Part shown: positions 51,717 to 62,031 of the stretch, piece after piece
Layout of the letters: every line of letters begins with the position of its first letter
Position numbering within the stretch: the first letter of the stretch is position 1
From: Pararhizobium qamdonense
GTDB taxonomy: Bacteria; Pseudomonadota; Alphaproteobacteria; Rhizobiales; Rhizobiaceae
Assembly (NCBI RefSeq): GCF_029277445.1
Contig: NZ_CP119566.1
Span: forward strand, 2,792,001 to 2,856,000
DNA: 64,000 nt
Direction: 5' to 3'
Program-made: the position numbers and the translations under genes
Notes under the pieces: model-generated
What the model saw: only the letters and a program-made list of their open reading frames with translations
Database searches by the model: none
Told to the model about the DNA's origin: nothing

Positions 51717-53246
51717 CTATTCGAGGAAGGTCGCCGGGTTGACCGCAGCGGCGTTCTTGCGCACTTCGAAGTGAACCTGCGGCTGCGTTGCCGTGCCGCT
51801 CATGCCGGATGCAGCCAGCGTCTGGCCGCGCTGGATCTTCTGGCCGCGCTGAACTTTCAGCTCAGACGCATTGCCATAGACCGTGACCGTGCCGTCGTCG
51901 TGGCGAACCAGGACGGCGTTGCCGAGTTCCTTCAGGCTGCTGCCGGAATAGATGACCACGCCATTTTCGGCTGCCTTGATCGGCGTTCCCTCGGGAACCG
52001 AGATGTTGATGCCGTCATTGCGGTTGCCTTCGACATTGGCACCATAGCCGGCGATGACAGCGCCACGCACCGGCCAGCGGTACTTGCTGATCCCGGTTGC
52101 CTTCGGCGACGCCTCGGTCGTGTCCTCCTTCGAGGCAACTTCCGTCACCGACTGCTTGGCGACCGGCGCGGTGTATTCGGCAGGCTTGCCGCTTTCCGCC
52201 TTGGCAACCTTCGCCTCGGCCTTTTTCGGAACGGAAGCCGTGACGACCTGATCGGCGCCTGCGGCATTGCCGCCTGGGATTTTCAGCGTCTGGCCGATAC
52301 GGATTGCAGCACTGGTCAGGCCGTTTTCCTTGCGCAGGGCATCGACCGACACGTTGTTAGCCTTGGCGATCCGGTTGATGGAATCGCCCGCCTTGACGGT
52401 GTAGGTGCCGCTCTGCCCGTTGCCGTCGCCCGAAACCGGCTGCTTGCCGGCAGCCATGTCGGTACGGTTGACGCCCTTTTCGCGGGATTGGGACTGTCCG
52501 GGAAGGATGGCCACATCGCGGCTGTCCGGCTGCACCGGAATGTTCTTCTGCTTGTCGACATCGAGGCTGGCGGCGGCATCCGATGCGGACGCCTTGGCAG
52601 CACTGCTGGCAACGCCGAAGGTCGGGATCAGAATGCGCTGGCCGGGCTCAGCCTGCGACGAAGATGTCAGGCCGTTTGCCTTCAGGATTTCCTTTTCCGG
52701 CACGCCGAACCGCTTGGAGAGCGTGGCGACCGTATCGCCTTGGCGAAGCAGGACGGCCGGCGCATTTGCCGTGGACCATCCACCCTTGGATGTCGTCGCT
52801 GTCGTGACTGGATCGGCATTGAGCTTCCGCTCAGCCTTCGCCGTTTCGCGGGCCGATGGGAAAGGCTGCTGCAGCGAGGTATCGCGCGCCTTTGCGGTGG
52901 GCTCGGTAAGAACGCCGCGCTGGACGTTGATCGGCGTAGAGGCTTCACGAGCCCGTGAAACCGGCATCGATGCGGTGTTCACCGGATCAGGGAACGGCTG
53001 ATCGACGGCATCCTGTCGATTGTTCGCCGCCGGCGCCATCGCCATGCCGCCACCCTGCACATCGTTGCGCGGAACGGGGACATTGTTATTGGGAACGGAG
53101 CTGGTCGTTAGATTATCGGACTTCGAAAAAAGCCCGCCAAAGCGGCTCGCATCGGAGCTGCATCCTGTCGCGACACTTGCCAGCAAGACCGCTGCAAGCA
53201 GGCGAACAGCGGATTTTCCCACACTCGACGAAACTCTCATACGCAT
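51717..53246 (-). CDS. LysM and M23 peptidase-domain lipoprotein (NlpD/EnvC-like)
   Basis: The 509-residue protein has a lipoprotein signal (LLAAVLLASVATGC), two LysM repeats for peptidoglycan binding (about 168-212: LLRQGDTVATLSKRFGVPEKEILKANGL; about 275-320: YTVKAGDSINRIAKANNVSVDALRKENGL), and a C-terminal M23 domain. The usual M23 HxH zinc site is degenerate (HFEV kept, first His region VIAGYGANVEGNRNDGIN lacks the HxxxD), as in NlpD-type activators of amidases. It follows surE-pcm and one small gene, as in other rhizobia. Confidence 0.9.
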   Translation of the reverse strand: MRMRVSSSVGKSAVRLLAAVLLASVATGCSSDASRFGGLFSKSDNLTTSSVPNNNVPVPRNDVQGGGMAMAPAANNRQDAVDQPFPDPVNTASMPVSRAREASTPINVQRGVLTEPTAKARDTSLQQPFPSARETAKAERKLNADPVTTATTSKGGWSTANAPAVLLRQGDTVATLSKRFGVPEKEILKANGLTSSSQAEPGQRILIPTFGVASSAAKASASDAAASLDVDKQKNIPVQPDSRDVAILPGQSQSREKGVNRTDMAAGKQPVSGDGNGQSGTYTVKAGDSINRIAKANNVSVDALRKENGLTSAAIRIGQTLKIPGGNAAGADQVVTASVPKKAEAKVAKAESGKPAEYTAPVAKQSVTEVASKEDTTEASPKATGISKYRWPVRGAVIAGYGANVEGNRNDGINISVPEGTPIKAAENGVVIYSGSSLKELGNAVLVRHDDGTVTVYGNASELKVQRGQKIQRGQTLAASGMSGTATQPQVHFEVRKNAAAVNPATFLE

Positions 53247-53525
53247 GACACTTTACCCACTTGGAACACAACTCGGTGTAAAATGATTAAAACGCATTAG
53301 AGTTACCGCGCAGTTAAAACGCCCCCCCGGCACCCATATTTTTTGATGAATTGATAACCATGATCGCCGCAGCCGACTGAACCAAGCCTGGCTTGCCCGG
53401 GGAAATGCCCATGCAGACAAGCCACGGACTGGCGCTGACGCCTTATGATCAAAGGGCTTCCGTATTAACCAGCGCCCGGCCCCGAGAGCCCAGGAAGCTT
53501 TGCATTTGCGGTTTTTATACGGGGA

Positions 53526-54182
53526 TCAGAAATTTTCGCGGTAGAATTTTTCTATCCCGGAGACGGGGCTACGGGTCTGCGTGACATCCTCGTAGCTGAT
53601 GGTGCCGGTGTCCCAGCCGAACATGTCGCCGGTGACCATGCCGGCGGTCGGCTGCGTCGAAGTCAGTTCGGACTGTACCTTGTCCGTGTCCAGAAGAACG
53701 CTGACCAGCGTCTGGAATGCCGCTGCGCCATCGATGCCACTTTCGTCATTATAGGCGACGGAGCGGGCGCCGGCGATGGCCGCATCCCTTGTGCCGAAAT
53801 AGCGAAGGCTGTTTTGATCTTCCGGCCGAAGGTTGTCGTAATATTCGATGAAGGCGCGGTAATAGGCTTTGTGATCGCCTGTTTCGCTATATTTGCCGAA
53901 AGCCTGGTATTCGCGTGCGGCAAGCTGCGGTGAGAGCTGGTTGCTCCACTCGTCCCGCGTCAGTGGCGGATATTTTTCCTGAACCCGCTTGGTGCGGCCG
54001 AGGAACAGCAGTGCTTCCGCCGAAAGCGAGACACGCGAGGAAGGATCATAGCCGCCCACTGGCAAGACTGCTGCGCCGCCGTCCTCCCGGTTGCCCGATG
54101 CGCCCGGCGCGCCTGCGCGGCCGGCAAGATTGTTCAGGCCGTCGCCGGTGGCTGCCGAGGTCAATCTGTTCGCGATCTGCAT
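53526..54182 (-). CDS. Hypothetical protein of rhizobia
   Basis: The 218-residue protein begins MQIANRLTSAATGDGL, with no signal or membrane segment. A disordered Gly/Ala-rich N-terminal part is followed by a helical region (RDEWSNQLSPQLAAREYQAFGKYSETGDHKAYYRAF). AGGAGACGGCAG precedes the ATG. I recognise no domain; it may be linked to secretion or motility only by general appearance. It stands alone, with about 280-300 bases on both sides. Confidence 0.72.
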   Translation of the reverse strand: MQIANRLTSAATGDGLNNLAGRAGAPGASGNREDGGAAVLPVGGYDPSSRVSLSAEALLFLGRTKRVQEKYPPLTRDEWSNQLSPQLAAREYQAFGKYSETGDHKAYYRAFIEYYDNLRPEDQNSLRYFGTRDAAIAGARSVAYNDESGIDGAAAFQTLVSVLLDTDKVQSELTSTQPTAGMVTGDMFGWDTGTISYEDVTQTRSPVSGIEKFYRENF

Positions 54183-54483
54183 CTGCCGTCTCCTGCGTTT
54201 TGACGCCCGGACCGGAACTGACATATACGCTTCCGCTCAGAGGTCAGCTCATCGGTATGACTATGGCGTACAGACTTCGGTTAGGCTCCGAAGCTTGCGC
54301 GAAACTGACCAAAGTTAACGGAGGGTTAACACTCTGTTTCTGCAGGAATAAATCACCGGATAAGCAGCCGTGAGCGCGCACAAATTTCCGCTTTGCCCGG
54401 CAGCCGATGGAATCGGCCTGCATTCAAGGCGATTGCCCGAAGCTTCCCGGACGCTCGTCATGCCAAAGGCAGGATATCTGAAC

Positions 54484-55137
54484 TTACAGGAATGAAGCGA
54501 CTTGCGGCACGAAGGGCAGGTAAGGCGCCTCGAACAGGTCCTCGCGGTCGAAGCGGCTGCCGGTGCGCGTCAACCGGACGATCCGGCATTCTGTTTCGCT
54601 CATCATGATCGGCACGATGAGAATGCCGCCGGAAACGAGGTGATCGGAAAACACCCGCGGCAGGCTGGAGAAGGCGGTGGTCACCAGGATGCGGTCGAAG
54701 GTCCCCTCGCCCGTCGGGCCGATGCTACCATCGGCGTGACGGACGATGACGTTGCGGATGCCTGCTTTTTCGAGGTTGCGCTGGGCGCCCGTCGCCAGTG
54801 TCTTGTAGCGCTCGATCGTCAGCACGCGCTCCGCCATCCGCCCCATGACGCCGGCTGTAAATCCGCTGCCGGTGCCGACTTCAAGCACGCGCTGGCCGGA
54901 TTTGACATTGAGGCAATGCAACAGCCGCACGGCAAAATCGAAGCCTTCCATGAACGACCCGCAATCGAGCGGTACCAGCCGCGAGGAATAGGCGTTTTCC
55001 TGGTATTGCGGCGGCGTGAATATCGATCGCGGCGTCTGCTCGACGGCGTTGAGCAATTCCTTGCTGGAAATGCCTTCGGCCCGCAGGCGCAACACCAAGG
55101 CGGCAAATCCCTCCTGCTCGATGACGCGCGGGCTCAA
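54484..55137 (-). CDS. pcm: Protein-L-isoaspartate O-methyltransferase
   Basis: The 217-residue protein has the SAM-binding motif [19 protein letters not shown] and the family pattern [25 protein letters not shown], with a later [21 protein letters not shown]. It repairs damaged aspartate residues. It starts at a TTG (55137) with GGAG seven bases upstream, overlapping the surE stop by four bases. The usual start-region His in the pcm signature is replaced (LDCGS), as in several rhizobial homologues. Confidence 0.9.
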   Translation of the reverse strand: MSPRVIEQEGFAALVLRLRAEGISSKELLNAVEQTPRSIFTPPQYQENAYSSRLVPLDCGSFMEGFDFAVRLLHCLNVKSGQRVLEVGTGSGFTAGVMGRMAERVLTIERYKTLATGAQRNLEKAGIRNVIVRHADGSIGPTGEGTFDRILVTTAFSSLPRVFSDHLVSGGILIVPIMMSETECRIVRLTRTGSRFDREDLFEAPYLPFVPQVASFL

Positions 55138-55904
55138 TCGGCCTCTCCGTCAAGAAGCGCTCGGGCGACCCGGTCCTGCACGGCATAATCCGTCAGGTCG
55201 AGCTTCAACGGCGTCACGGAGATCTTGTTTTCGCGGATGGCATGAATATCGGTCCCTGCCCGGAAATCCCCAAAGCGCTCGCCGAAACGCAGCCAGAAAT
55301 ACGGATGGCCGCGCCCGTCGGAGCGCTCGTCGATCGTCAGGCCGAAATCGAGCTTGCCCTGGCAGGTCACTTCGGTGCCAGTAACCGCATCAGCGGCACA
55401 ATTGGGAAAATTCAGATTGAGGAATGTCCCGTCGGGCAGATCCAGCGTCATCAGCTTTTTCAAAAGTTTTGGCGCATGGGTTTCCACGACATCCCAGGGA
55501 ACGATGCCGCCGTCCGTATGGCGAAACGCCTGGCTCAACGCAAACGAACGGATGCCCTGCAGCGTGCCTTCGATGGCACCGGCGATCGTCCCGGAATAGG
55601 TGACGTCATCGGCCATATTGGCGCCGACATTGACGCCGGAGAGGATGAGGTCCGGCTTGATGTCGAGAACCTTGCGCACGCCCATAATGACGCAATCGGT
55701 GGGCGTGCCGCGCAGGGCAAAATGCTTTTCCGAAATCTGCCGCAGCCGCAAGGGCTCCGACAGGGTCAGGGAATGCGCAAGGCCGCTCTGGTCCGTTTCC
55801 GGCGCCACCACCCAGACGTCGTCGGAGAGCGTGCGGGCAATCCGCTCGAGAACGGCAAGGCCCTCGGCATGGATGCCATCGTCATTTGTCAGCAGAATTC
55901 GCAT
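55134..55904 (-). CDS. surE: 5'/3'-nucleotidase SurE
   Basis: The 256-residue protein starts [20 protein letters not shown] with the metal-binding NDD, has [26 protein letters not shown] and [26 protein letters not shown]. It removes phosphate from nucleotides in the cytoplasm. It lies between serS and pcm in a conserved order. Confidence 0.97.
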   Translation of the reverse strand: MRILLTNDDGIHAEGLAVLERIARTLSDDVWVVAPETDQSGLAHSLTLSEPLRLRQISEKHFALRGTPTDCVIMGVRKVLDIKPDLILSGVNVGANMADDVTYSGTIAGAIEGTLQGIRSFALSQAFRHTDGGIVPWDVVETHAPKLLKKLMTLDLPDGTFLNLNFPNCAADAVTGTEVTCQGKLDFGLTIDERSDGRGHPYFWLRFGERFGDFRAGTDIHAIRENKISVTPLKLDLTDYAVQDRVARALLDGEAD

Positions 55905-55929
55905 CTTAACCCCTGCCGCAAGACGCGGC

Positions 55930-57213
55930 TCAACCGGCCTTTTCGATCTTCGTGAGGCCGCCCATATAGGGCAACAATACCTCCGGGATGGTTACCGATC
56001 CGTCTTCATTCAGATAGTTTTCGATGACGGCGATCAGGGCGCGGCCGACGGCGGTGCCGGAGCCGTTCAGCGTATGAACGAACTTCAGCGCTTTGTCGTC
56101 CTTGACGCGGTAGCGCGCGTTCATACGCCGCCCCTGGAAATCGCCGCAGACAGAGCAGGACGAAATTTCGCGGTAGGCATCCTGTCCAGGCAGCCAGACT
56201 TCCAGATCATACGTCTTGCGGGCACCGAAACCCATGTCGCCGGTGCAGAGCGTCATGACGCGGTAATGCAGGCCGAGGCGTTTCAGCACTTCCTCGGCGC
56301 AAGCCGTCATCCGCTCATGTTCATCGATCGAGCTTTCCGCGTCGGTGATCGAGACAAGTTCCACCTTGTTGAACTGATGCTGGCGCAGCATGCCGCGCGT
56401 ATCGCGGCCAGCCGAGCCGGCCTCGGACCGGAAGCATGGCGTCAGCGCCGTGAAGCGCAGCGGCAGCGTGTCGGCCTCAAGGATCTGCTCGCGCACCATA
56501 TTGGTCAGCGGCACCTCGGCTGTCGGGATCAGCCAGCGGCCATCGGTGGTCTTGAACAGGTCCTCGGCAAATTTCGGAAGCTGGCCGGTGCCATACATGG
56601 CCTCATCCCGCGTCATCAGCGGCGGCTGGACTTCGAGATAGCCGTGCTCGCTCGTGTGCAGGTCGAGCATGAACTGCCCAAGCGCCCGCTCAAGGCGCGC
56701 CAGCTGGCCCTTGACGATGGTGAAGCGCGAACCGGCAATCTTGGCAGCGCCCTCGAAATCGAGCCAGCCAAGGTCCTCGCCAATTTCGAAATGTTCCTTC
56801 GGCTTGTGGTTCCAGCCCGGCTTCTGGCCAGAGGTATGCTTGACCACGTTGCCATGCTCGTCGCTGCCGACTGGCACATCGTCGAGTGGAATGTTGGGAA
56901 TGCTGGACAAGGCCTCGATGAGGGCGGCGTCCGTCAGCCGGTTTTCCTCTTCCAGCGCCGGCATCGTGGTCTTCAACTCGGCCACTTCTGCCTTCAGCGT
57001 GTCGGCCAGCGCGCCGTTCTTCTGCGCCATTGCAGCGCCGATCTCCTTGGAGGCGGCATTGCGGCGCGACTGCATGTCCTGCAGCGACTGGACCAGGGAA
57101 CGGCGCTTTTCATCGAGTGAAATCAGTGCGGCCGACAGGGGCTCCGCGCCGCGCTTTGCCAGTGCGGCGTCCAGGGCTTCGGCATTGTCCCTAATCCATT
57201 TGATATCAAGCAT
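55930..57213 (-). CDS. serS: Serine-tRNA ligase
   Basis: The 427-residue class II synthetase has the N-terminal coiled-coil arm (about 30-105), motif 1 near [18 protein letters not shown], motif 2 [27 protein letters not shown] and motif 3 with [18 protein letters not shown]. It charges tRNA-Ser. Confidence 0.98.
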   Translation of the reverse strand: MLDIKWIRDNAEALDAALAKRGAEPLSAALISLDEKRRSLVQSLQDMQSRRNAASKEIGAAMAQKNGALADTLKAEVAELKTTMPALEEENRLTDAALIEALSSIPNIPLDDVPVGSDEHGNVVKHTSGQKPGWNHKPKEHFEIGEDLGWLDFEGAAKIAGSRFTIVKGQLARLERALGQFMLDLHTSEHGYLEVQPPLMTRDEAMYGTGQLPKFAEDLFKTTDGRWLIPTAEVPLTNMVREQILEADTLPLRFTALTPCFRSEAGSAGRDTRGMLRQHQFNKVELVSITDAESSIDEHERMTACAEEVLKRLGLHYRVMTLCTGDMGFGARKTYDLEVWLPGQDAYREISSCSVCGDFQGRRMNARYRVKDDKALKFVHTLNGSGTAVGRALIAVIENYLNEDGSVTIPEVLLPYMGGLTKIEKAG

Positions 57214-57280
57214 GGTCGTTCAGGTCCTGATCGGTCTTGGTAAAGCTATGACCCGAACGCCTCGGCTGATACTTCTGGTA

Positions 57281-58099
57281 TCAGCCGGCGTTTTCCTCCG
57301 CCTCGGCAAGCTCGCGCGCAGCAGCGTCGCGCGCCCGTTGCCGCTCGATGAGTCGGGCCGTGTAGATGGAAATCTCGTAGAGAAGGATGGCTGGCAGGGC
57401 AAGGCCGATCTGGGAAACCGGATCCGGCGGCGTGAGGATTGCTGCAGCGATGAAGGCGATGACGATCGCGTATTTTCGCTTTTCCTTCAGGCCATCAGCC
57501 GTCACGAAACCAACGCGCGCCAGAAGCGTGGTGATGACAGGCAGCTGAAACACCAGGCCGAATGCGAAGATCAGCGACATGATCAGGCTGAGATATTCGG
57601 AGACTTTGGGCAGAAGCTGGATCGACACCTGCCCGTTGCTGCCATCCTGTTGCATGGCCAGGAAGAACCACATGACCATCGGCGTGAAGAAGAAATAGAC
57701 AAGGCAGCCGCCCATGATGAACAGCAGCGGCGATGCAATCAAAAACGGCAGGAAGGCCGCGCGCTCGTTCTTGTAAAGCCCCGGCGCCACGAACTTATAG
57801 ACCTGCGAGGCGATCACCGGAAACGCGATCACCAGCGCGCTGAACATCGCCACCTTGATCTGGGTGAAGAAAAATTCCTGCGGCGCCGTGTAGATCAGCT
57901 CGACCGAACCATGATTGAGCCCTGCCCAGTCAACGGCCCATTTGAAAGGCTGGACCAGGATATTGAAGATGCCCTTGGCAAAATAGAAGCAGACAAGAAA
58001 CGCCACGAAAAATGCGCCGACCGCCCACATCAGGCGGGCGCGCAGTTCGATCAGGTGCGCCATCAGCGGCTGGGGCTTGTCTTCAATATCGCCGCTCAT
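57281..58099 (-). CDS. tatC: Sec-independent protein translocase TatC
   Basis: The 272-residue membrane protein has six membrane helices and the signature PLMAHLIELRARLMWA at the cytoplasmic N-terminus, then YTAPQEFFFTQIKVAM, and the helix with FELPVITTLLARVG-like FQLPVIT. It recognises twin-arginine signals together with TatB. It overlaps tatB by four bases. Confidence 0.97.
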   Translation of the reverse strand: MSGDIEDKPQPLMAHLIELRARLMWAVGAFFVAFLVCFYFAKGIFNILVQPFKWAVDWAGLNHGSVELIYTAPQEFFFTQIKVAMFSALVIAFPVIASQVYKFVAPGLYKNERAAFLPFLIASPLLFIMGGCLVYFFFTPMVMWFFLAMQQDGSNGQVSIQLLPKVSEYLSLIMSLIFAFGLVFQLPVITTLLARVGFVTADGLKEKRKYAIVIAFIAAAILTPPDPVSQIGLALPAILLYEISIYTARLIERQRARDAAARELAEAEENAG

Positions 58100-58728
58100 G
58101 CGTCACCTTTTTTCTTCGTCGTCTTGGCAGCTGGCTTGTTCACAGCCGGTTTCACATCGCCGGCAAGAACCGCTTTCGCCCGCTTTGCCGGTGCTTTGGC
58201 AACCGGCACAACAACGGCAGCGGCGTCAGCAGCCACAATCTTCGGCTTGGAAACACGCTTGACCTTCGGCTTTTCAGCCTCTGCTGCCCGGTTCAGCTGC
58301 TTGGCTGCGGAAGCGACAGCGGCGGCGGCAACCGGATCGACTTTCGGCTGTTCTGCGGGAACGACGGCATCGGCGGAAACTTCAGCTGCAGCCGGCACAT
58401 CCGGTTGCGCCGCCGGCTTGCTCTCGGCGGCCGTTGCCTTTTGCAGATCGGCCTTGATCTCGTTGCCCATCTGCCGCAGCGGGTTCATCGCCTCGCGGAT
58501 GGTGTGGGCCGGATTGAGCTTTTGAGCGTCACTCAACGTCTTTCGCACGTCGTCGAGATCGGCCTCCTTGAGCGCTTCATCGAACTGCTGGCGGAAATCA
58601 TTCGCCATGCCGCGCATCTTCGTCATCATCTTGCCGAAGGTTCGTAACATGGGCGGAAGGTCTTTCGGCCCCACCACGATGATCAGAACGATCGCGATAA
58701 CGACAAGCTCGGTCCAGCCGACATCAAG
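58096..58728 (-). CDS. tatB: Sec-independent protein translocase TatB
   Basis: The 210-residue protein has an N-terminal membrane helix (MLDVGWTELVVIAIVLIIVVGPKDLP), an amphipathic helix and a long Ala/Lys/Pro/Val-rich tail. The start at 58728 places the helix at the very beginning, as is usual, and GGAG is upstream; a GTG at 58746 is the alternative. Confidence 0.95.
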   Translation of the reverse strand, partial: LDVGWTELVVIAIVLIIVVGPKDLPPMLRTFGKMMTKMRGMANDFRQQFDEALKEADLDDVRKTLSDAQKLNPAHTIREAMNPLRQMGNEIKADLQKATAAESKPAAQPDVPAAAEVSADAVVPAEQPKVDPVAAAAVASAAKQLNRAAEAEKPKVKRVSKPKIVAADAAAVVVPVAKAPAKRAKAVLAGDVKPAVNKPAAKTTKKKGDA

Positions 58729-58803
58729 CATTCTCAGGAACTCCACAAAACCGAAGGCGACAGGGCCCGCCCTTAAAGGTCAGGCCCTGAACAAAATGCA
58801 TGA

Positions 58804-59010
58804 TCAGCGGACTTCGTCGGATTTGTGTTCGACGGTCTTGCCATCGACGCCCTTTTCGGCAGCCGCCGCTTCGTCGTCCGTCATGCCCTTCTTGAAGCTC
58901 TTGATGCCCTTGGCAACGTCGCCCATCAGTTCGGGGATCTTGCCACGGCCAAACAGCAGCAGAACCACGACGAGAACAATCAGCCAATGCCAAATACTAA
59001 AGGAACCCAT
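58804..59010 (-). CDS. tatA: Sec-independent protein translocase TatA
   Basis: The 68-residue protein has [20 protein letters not shown], then the hinge [24 protein letters not shown] with the amphipathic helix, and a short acidic tail. GGGAG precedes the ATG at 59010. It forms the Tat pore. It heads tatABC. Confidence 0.97.
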   Translation of the reverse strand: MGSFSIWHWLIVLVVVLLLFGRGKIPELMGDVAKGIKSFKKGMTDDEAAAAEKGVDGKTVEHKSDEVR

Positions 59011-59246
59011 ATTCTTACTCCCTTGAAGCCTGTAACCCCGATTTAAGATGTTCAACCATCTTTTTCAAACAGCAATTCATTTCGCTGGTTAGCGGAAAGG
59101 TGCGCGTCGCGCAATCCTTACAGCGAGACTGAGGCGGCGATAGAGCCAACTGCCGGAATATCGAAGCTTTCCAGCGCATTTTACCGTATGCTCACGGGGA
59201 CGTGACCGGAAAACGGTGGAAAGAGCAGGATCAGAACACGGCGCTA

Positions 59247-59978
59247 TCAGCCGTCCCCGCCCGATGGCGGCAAAAGCCCGAGTTCTTCCAGATCGAGCTG
59301 CGTGATCGGATCCTCGTCATCGCCAAAACCATCGTCGCCGAGCGGAACCGGGATCTGGAAATTCGCAGGAATGCGGCCGGAAAGCAGGCCGGCCCCCTTC
59401 AACTCCTCAAGACCCGGAAGATCGCGCAGTTCCTCCAGCCCGAAATGGTCGAGGAAATCGCGCGTGCTGCCGAATGTCACCGGCCGCCCGGGTGTGCGGC
59501 GCCGTCCGCGAAAGCGGATCCATCCAGCTTCCATCAGCACGTCCAGCGTGCCCTTGGAGGTCTGGACACCGCGAATATCCTCGATTTCGGCCCGCGTCAC
59601 CGGCTGATGATAGGCGATGATCGCCAGAACCTCGAGGGCTGCGCGCGAGAGCTTGCGCACCTCGTTTTCGTCCGCCTGCACCACGAAGGAGAGATCGGCG
59701 GCCGTGCGGAACGCCCAGTAATCGGCAACCTGCACCAGGTTGACGCCCCGGCCGGCATAGATGGATTTGAGCCGCATCATGATGCGCCTGACGTCTGCGC
59801 CTTGCGGCAGGCGGGCGGCAATATAGCCTTCGGAGACCGGCTGGGCCGAGGCAAAGACCAGGGCTTCGGCGATGCGCTCGGCTTCGAGTTCGATGCGCGG
59901 ATCAAGCGTCATCTGGGCTGAACCGCCGTCTTCTTCGTTTTCGATCATTCCCGGCAGGCGCTCTTGCGGCTCAATCAC
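59247..59978 (-). CDS. scpB: Segregation and condensation protein B
   Basis: The 243-residue protein has the winged-helix pair of ScpB: RIAEALVFASAQPVSEGYIAARL, then LEVLAIIAYHQPVTRAEIEDIRGVQTSKGTLDVLME and GRPVTFGSTRDFLDHFGLEELRDLP. It joins SMC and ScpA in chromosome condensation. A GTG at 59978 with GGAGG six bases upstream is the best start; it overlaps the scpA stop by 8 bases. Confidence 0.94.
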   Translation of the reverse strand: MIEPQERLPGMIENEEDGGSAQMTLDPRIELEAERIAEALVFASAQPVSEGYIAARLPQGADVRRIMMRLKSIYAGRGVNLVQVADYWAFRTAADLSFVVQADENEVRKLSRAALEVLAIIAYHQPVTRAEIEDIRGVQTSKGTLDVLMEAGWIRFRGRRRTPGRPVTFGSTRDFLDHFGLEELRDLPGLEELKGAGLLSGRIPANFQIPVPLGDDGFGDDEDPITQLDLEELGLLPPSGGDG

Positions 59979-60837
59979 GCCCCGCCTCCATGGCCGCCAG
60001 CCCTTCCGGCGTGAGCGGGTTCGGTCCCTGGCGCAGGTAGATCGGCGCGAACGCCCCGTCCTGACGGATTTCGAGCCGCCCTTCCCGCACCATTTCGAGC
60101 GAAGCGGCAAAGGAGCTAGCGATGGCCGTTGCGCGCTCCTTCGGGCTCGTCATGTAGCGCAGCAGGAAATGATCGAGCGCCGTCCAGTCGACCATGTCGC
60201 CGATCAGCCGTGCGAGAACGAGCCGGGCATCGGCAAGCGACCAGACCTGCCGCTTCTCGATCGTCACCTGCATCACCGCCTCGCGCTGGCGCAGCGACGC
60301 ATAGGCATTGAGAAGGTCGTAAAGCGAGGCTTCGAACGCGGATTTTTTTTCGACCGGAATATGTTCGGGCGCGCCACGGGCAAACACATCGCGGCCAAGC
60401 CGGTTTCTGTTGATCAGCCGGGTCGCTGCCTCGCGCATGGCTTCCAGCCGCTTTAGCCGGAAAGCCAAAGCAGACGCCATCTCCTCGCCGGACGGCCCCT
60501 CGTCCTTCGCCTGCTGGGGAATCAGCAGACGCGATTTCAGGAATGCGAGCCAGGCGGCCATCACCAGATAATCGGCGGCAAGCTCCAGCCGGATGCTGCG
60601 GGCGCGCTCGATGAAGGCGATATATTGCTCGGCCAGCGCCAGGACCGAAATTCGCGAGAGATCGACGCGCTGGTTACGGGCAAGATGCAGCAGAAGATCC
60701 AGCGGACCTTCAAAGCCGGCGATATCGACGACAAGCTCTTCCTCGTGCAGGCCGCGATCGGAGGGCTCGTCCTGCCACAGCGGATCCATCGGCGCTTTTG
60801 CGGCCGGTTTCTTCTGCATGTCGCCGGCGTTGCTCAC
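59971..60837 (-). CDS. scpA: Segregation and condensation protein A
   Basis: The 288-residue kleisin has FEGPLDLLLHLARNQRVDLSRISVLALAEQY near the N-terminus, the AADYLVMAAWLAFLKSRLLIPQ helix and the C-terminal winged helix (ATAIASSFAASLEMVREGRLEIRQDGAFAPIYLR). It starts at a GTG (60837) after GGGGTATC. Confidence 0.95.
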   Translation of the reverse strand: MSNAGDMQKKPAAKAPMDPLWQDEPSDRGLHEEELVVDIAGFEGPLDLLLHLARNQRVDLSRISVLALAEQYIAFIERARSIRLELAADYLVMAAWLAFLKSRLLIPQQAKDEGPSGEEMASALAFRLKRLEAMREAATRLINRNRLGRDVFARGAPEHIPVEKKSAFEASLYDLLNAYASLRQREAVMQVTIEKRQVWSLADARLVLARLIGDMVDWTALDHFLLRYMTSPKERATAIASSFAASLEMVREGRLEIRQDGAFAPIYLRQGPNPLTPEGLAAMEAGRD

Positions 60838-60870
60838 GATACCCCTGCCCCTGAAATCAGCGCATGCCCC

Positions 60871-61887
60871 TTAAGCGATGGTCAGCATGCCGTTAAACTC
60901 GTCGCGCAGCGCTGTCTCGTCCGAAGCGTCGGGCCTGGCAAAACCAGCCTCAACCGCCTGCACACGGCGCAACCGGTCTCCGGCGATAACCGGCACGACC
61001 CGCGCGACCTGATCCATTTCATCCATGATGCCATGGCAATGCAACACCAGATCGAGCCCGGCAGCGATAATACCGCGTGCGCGCTCCTCGATATTGCCCG
61101 CCAGCGCGTTCATCGAGACGTCATCCGACATCAGCAAGCCGTCAAAACCGATATGGCCGCGAATGACGTCACGGACCACTTTGGCCGAGGTTGTCGCGGG
61201 ATTGTGCGGATCGATCGCGGTGAACACGATATGGGCGGACATGCCCATCAGCTCGTCCTTCATCGCCACGAAAGGCAGAAAATCGCTCTTCGCCAGCTCT
61301 TCGAACGGCACATCGACCACCGGCAGCTTGTGATGCGAATCGACAAACGCCCGGCCATGACCCGGCATATGCTTCATCACCGGCAGCATGCCGCCAGCTT
61401 TCAGACCGGCTGCCGCAGCAGCACCGATTTCGGCAACGGCGTGCGGATCATAGCCATAGGCGCGATTGCCGATCACCTCGCTGCTCCCCTCGATCGGCAC
61501 GTCCAGCACCGGCAGGCAATCGATGGTGATACCCAGCCGCATGAGGTCGAACGCATGCAGGCGCGACATCAGCCAGGCGGCGCGCAGGCCCTGCTCGCGG
61601 TCGCGGCGGTAGATTTCGCCGATCGCCGCGCCATTCGGATATTGCTGAACGAGCGGCGGGCGGATGCGCTGGACACGGCCGCCCTCCTGGTCGATCAGCA
61701 CCGGCGCATCGGGATTGCCGATACTGTCGCGCAGTGACGCCGTCAGATCAGCGATCTGGCTGGCTTCGCCAATATTGCGTCCGAACAGAATGAAGCCCCA
61801 CGGACGCTCGTCCGCAAAGAAAGCCTTTTCGTCGGGGGTGATGGTCAGGCCTTTGCAGCCTGAAATGAATGCTTTTGATTCGCTCAT
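60871..61887 (-). CDS. nagZ: Beta-N-acetylhexosaminidase (family 3)
   Basis: The 338-residue protein has the GH3 NagZ signature KHMPGHGRAFVDSHHKLPVV with the catalytic His and Asp loop, DQEGGRVQRIRPPL, and SDDVSMNAL with the nucleophile aspartate. It removes N-acetylglucosamine from muropeptides in the cytoplasm for wall recycling. The ATG at 61887 is standard; the frame runs further to 61980. It overlaps no neighbour but lies 33 bases from scpA. Confidence 0.96.
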   Translation of the reverse strand: MSESKAFISGCKGLTITPDEKAFFADERPWGFILFGRNIGEASQIADLTASLRDSIGNPDAPVLIDQEGGRVQRIRPPLVQQYPNGAAIGEIYRRDREQGLRAAWLMSRLHAFDLMRLGITIDCLPVLDVPIEGSSEVIGNRAYGYDPHAVAEIGAAAAAGLKAGGMLPVMKHMPGHGRAFVDSHHKLPVVDVPFEELAKSDFLPFVAMKDELMGMSAHIVFTAIDPHNPATTSAKVVRDVIRGHIGFDGLLMSDDVSMNALAGNIEERARGIIAAGLDLVLHCHGIMDEMDQVARVVPVIAGDRLRRVQAVEAGFARPDASDETALRDEFNGMLTIA

Positions 61888-61978
61888 GCCGCATGATAGC
61901 CGCAGCTCTGATGGCGGCGAAAGCCGGTTTCTTGTATTGCCCGACCTTCCACAGCGATTGCCGCTTATGCGGACATGC

Positions 61979-62006
61979 AAAAGGCGCGGCTGGTGGCCGC
62001 GCCCTT
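61979..62006 (-). terminator. Terminator of the SPOR-domain gene
   Basis: On the minus strand GGGCGCGGC-CACCA-GCCGCGCC is followed by TTTTGC, 26 bases after the stop at 62032. Confidence 0.75.
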
Positions 62007-62031
62007 CATCGTCTGGCAGTTCAATCCGAGA

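Noticed and set aside
58804..59055. Longer TatA starting at 59055
   Set aside because: The extra 15 residues precede the membrane helix that normally starts TatA, and GGGAG lies before the inner ATG at 59010.
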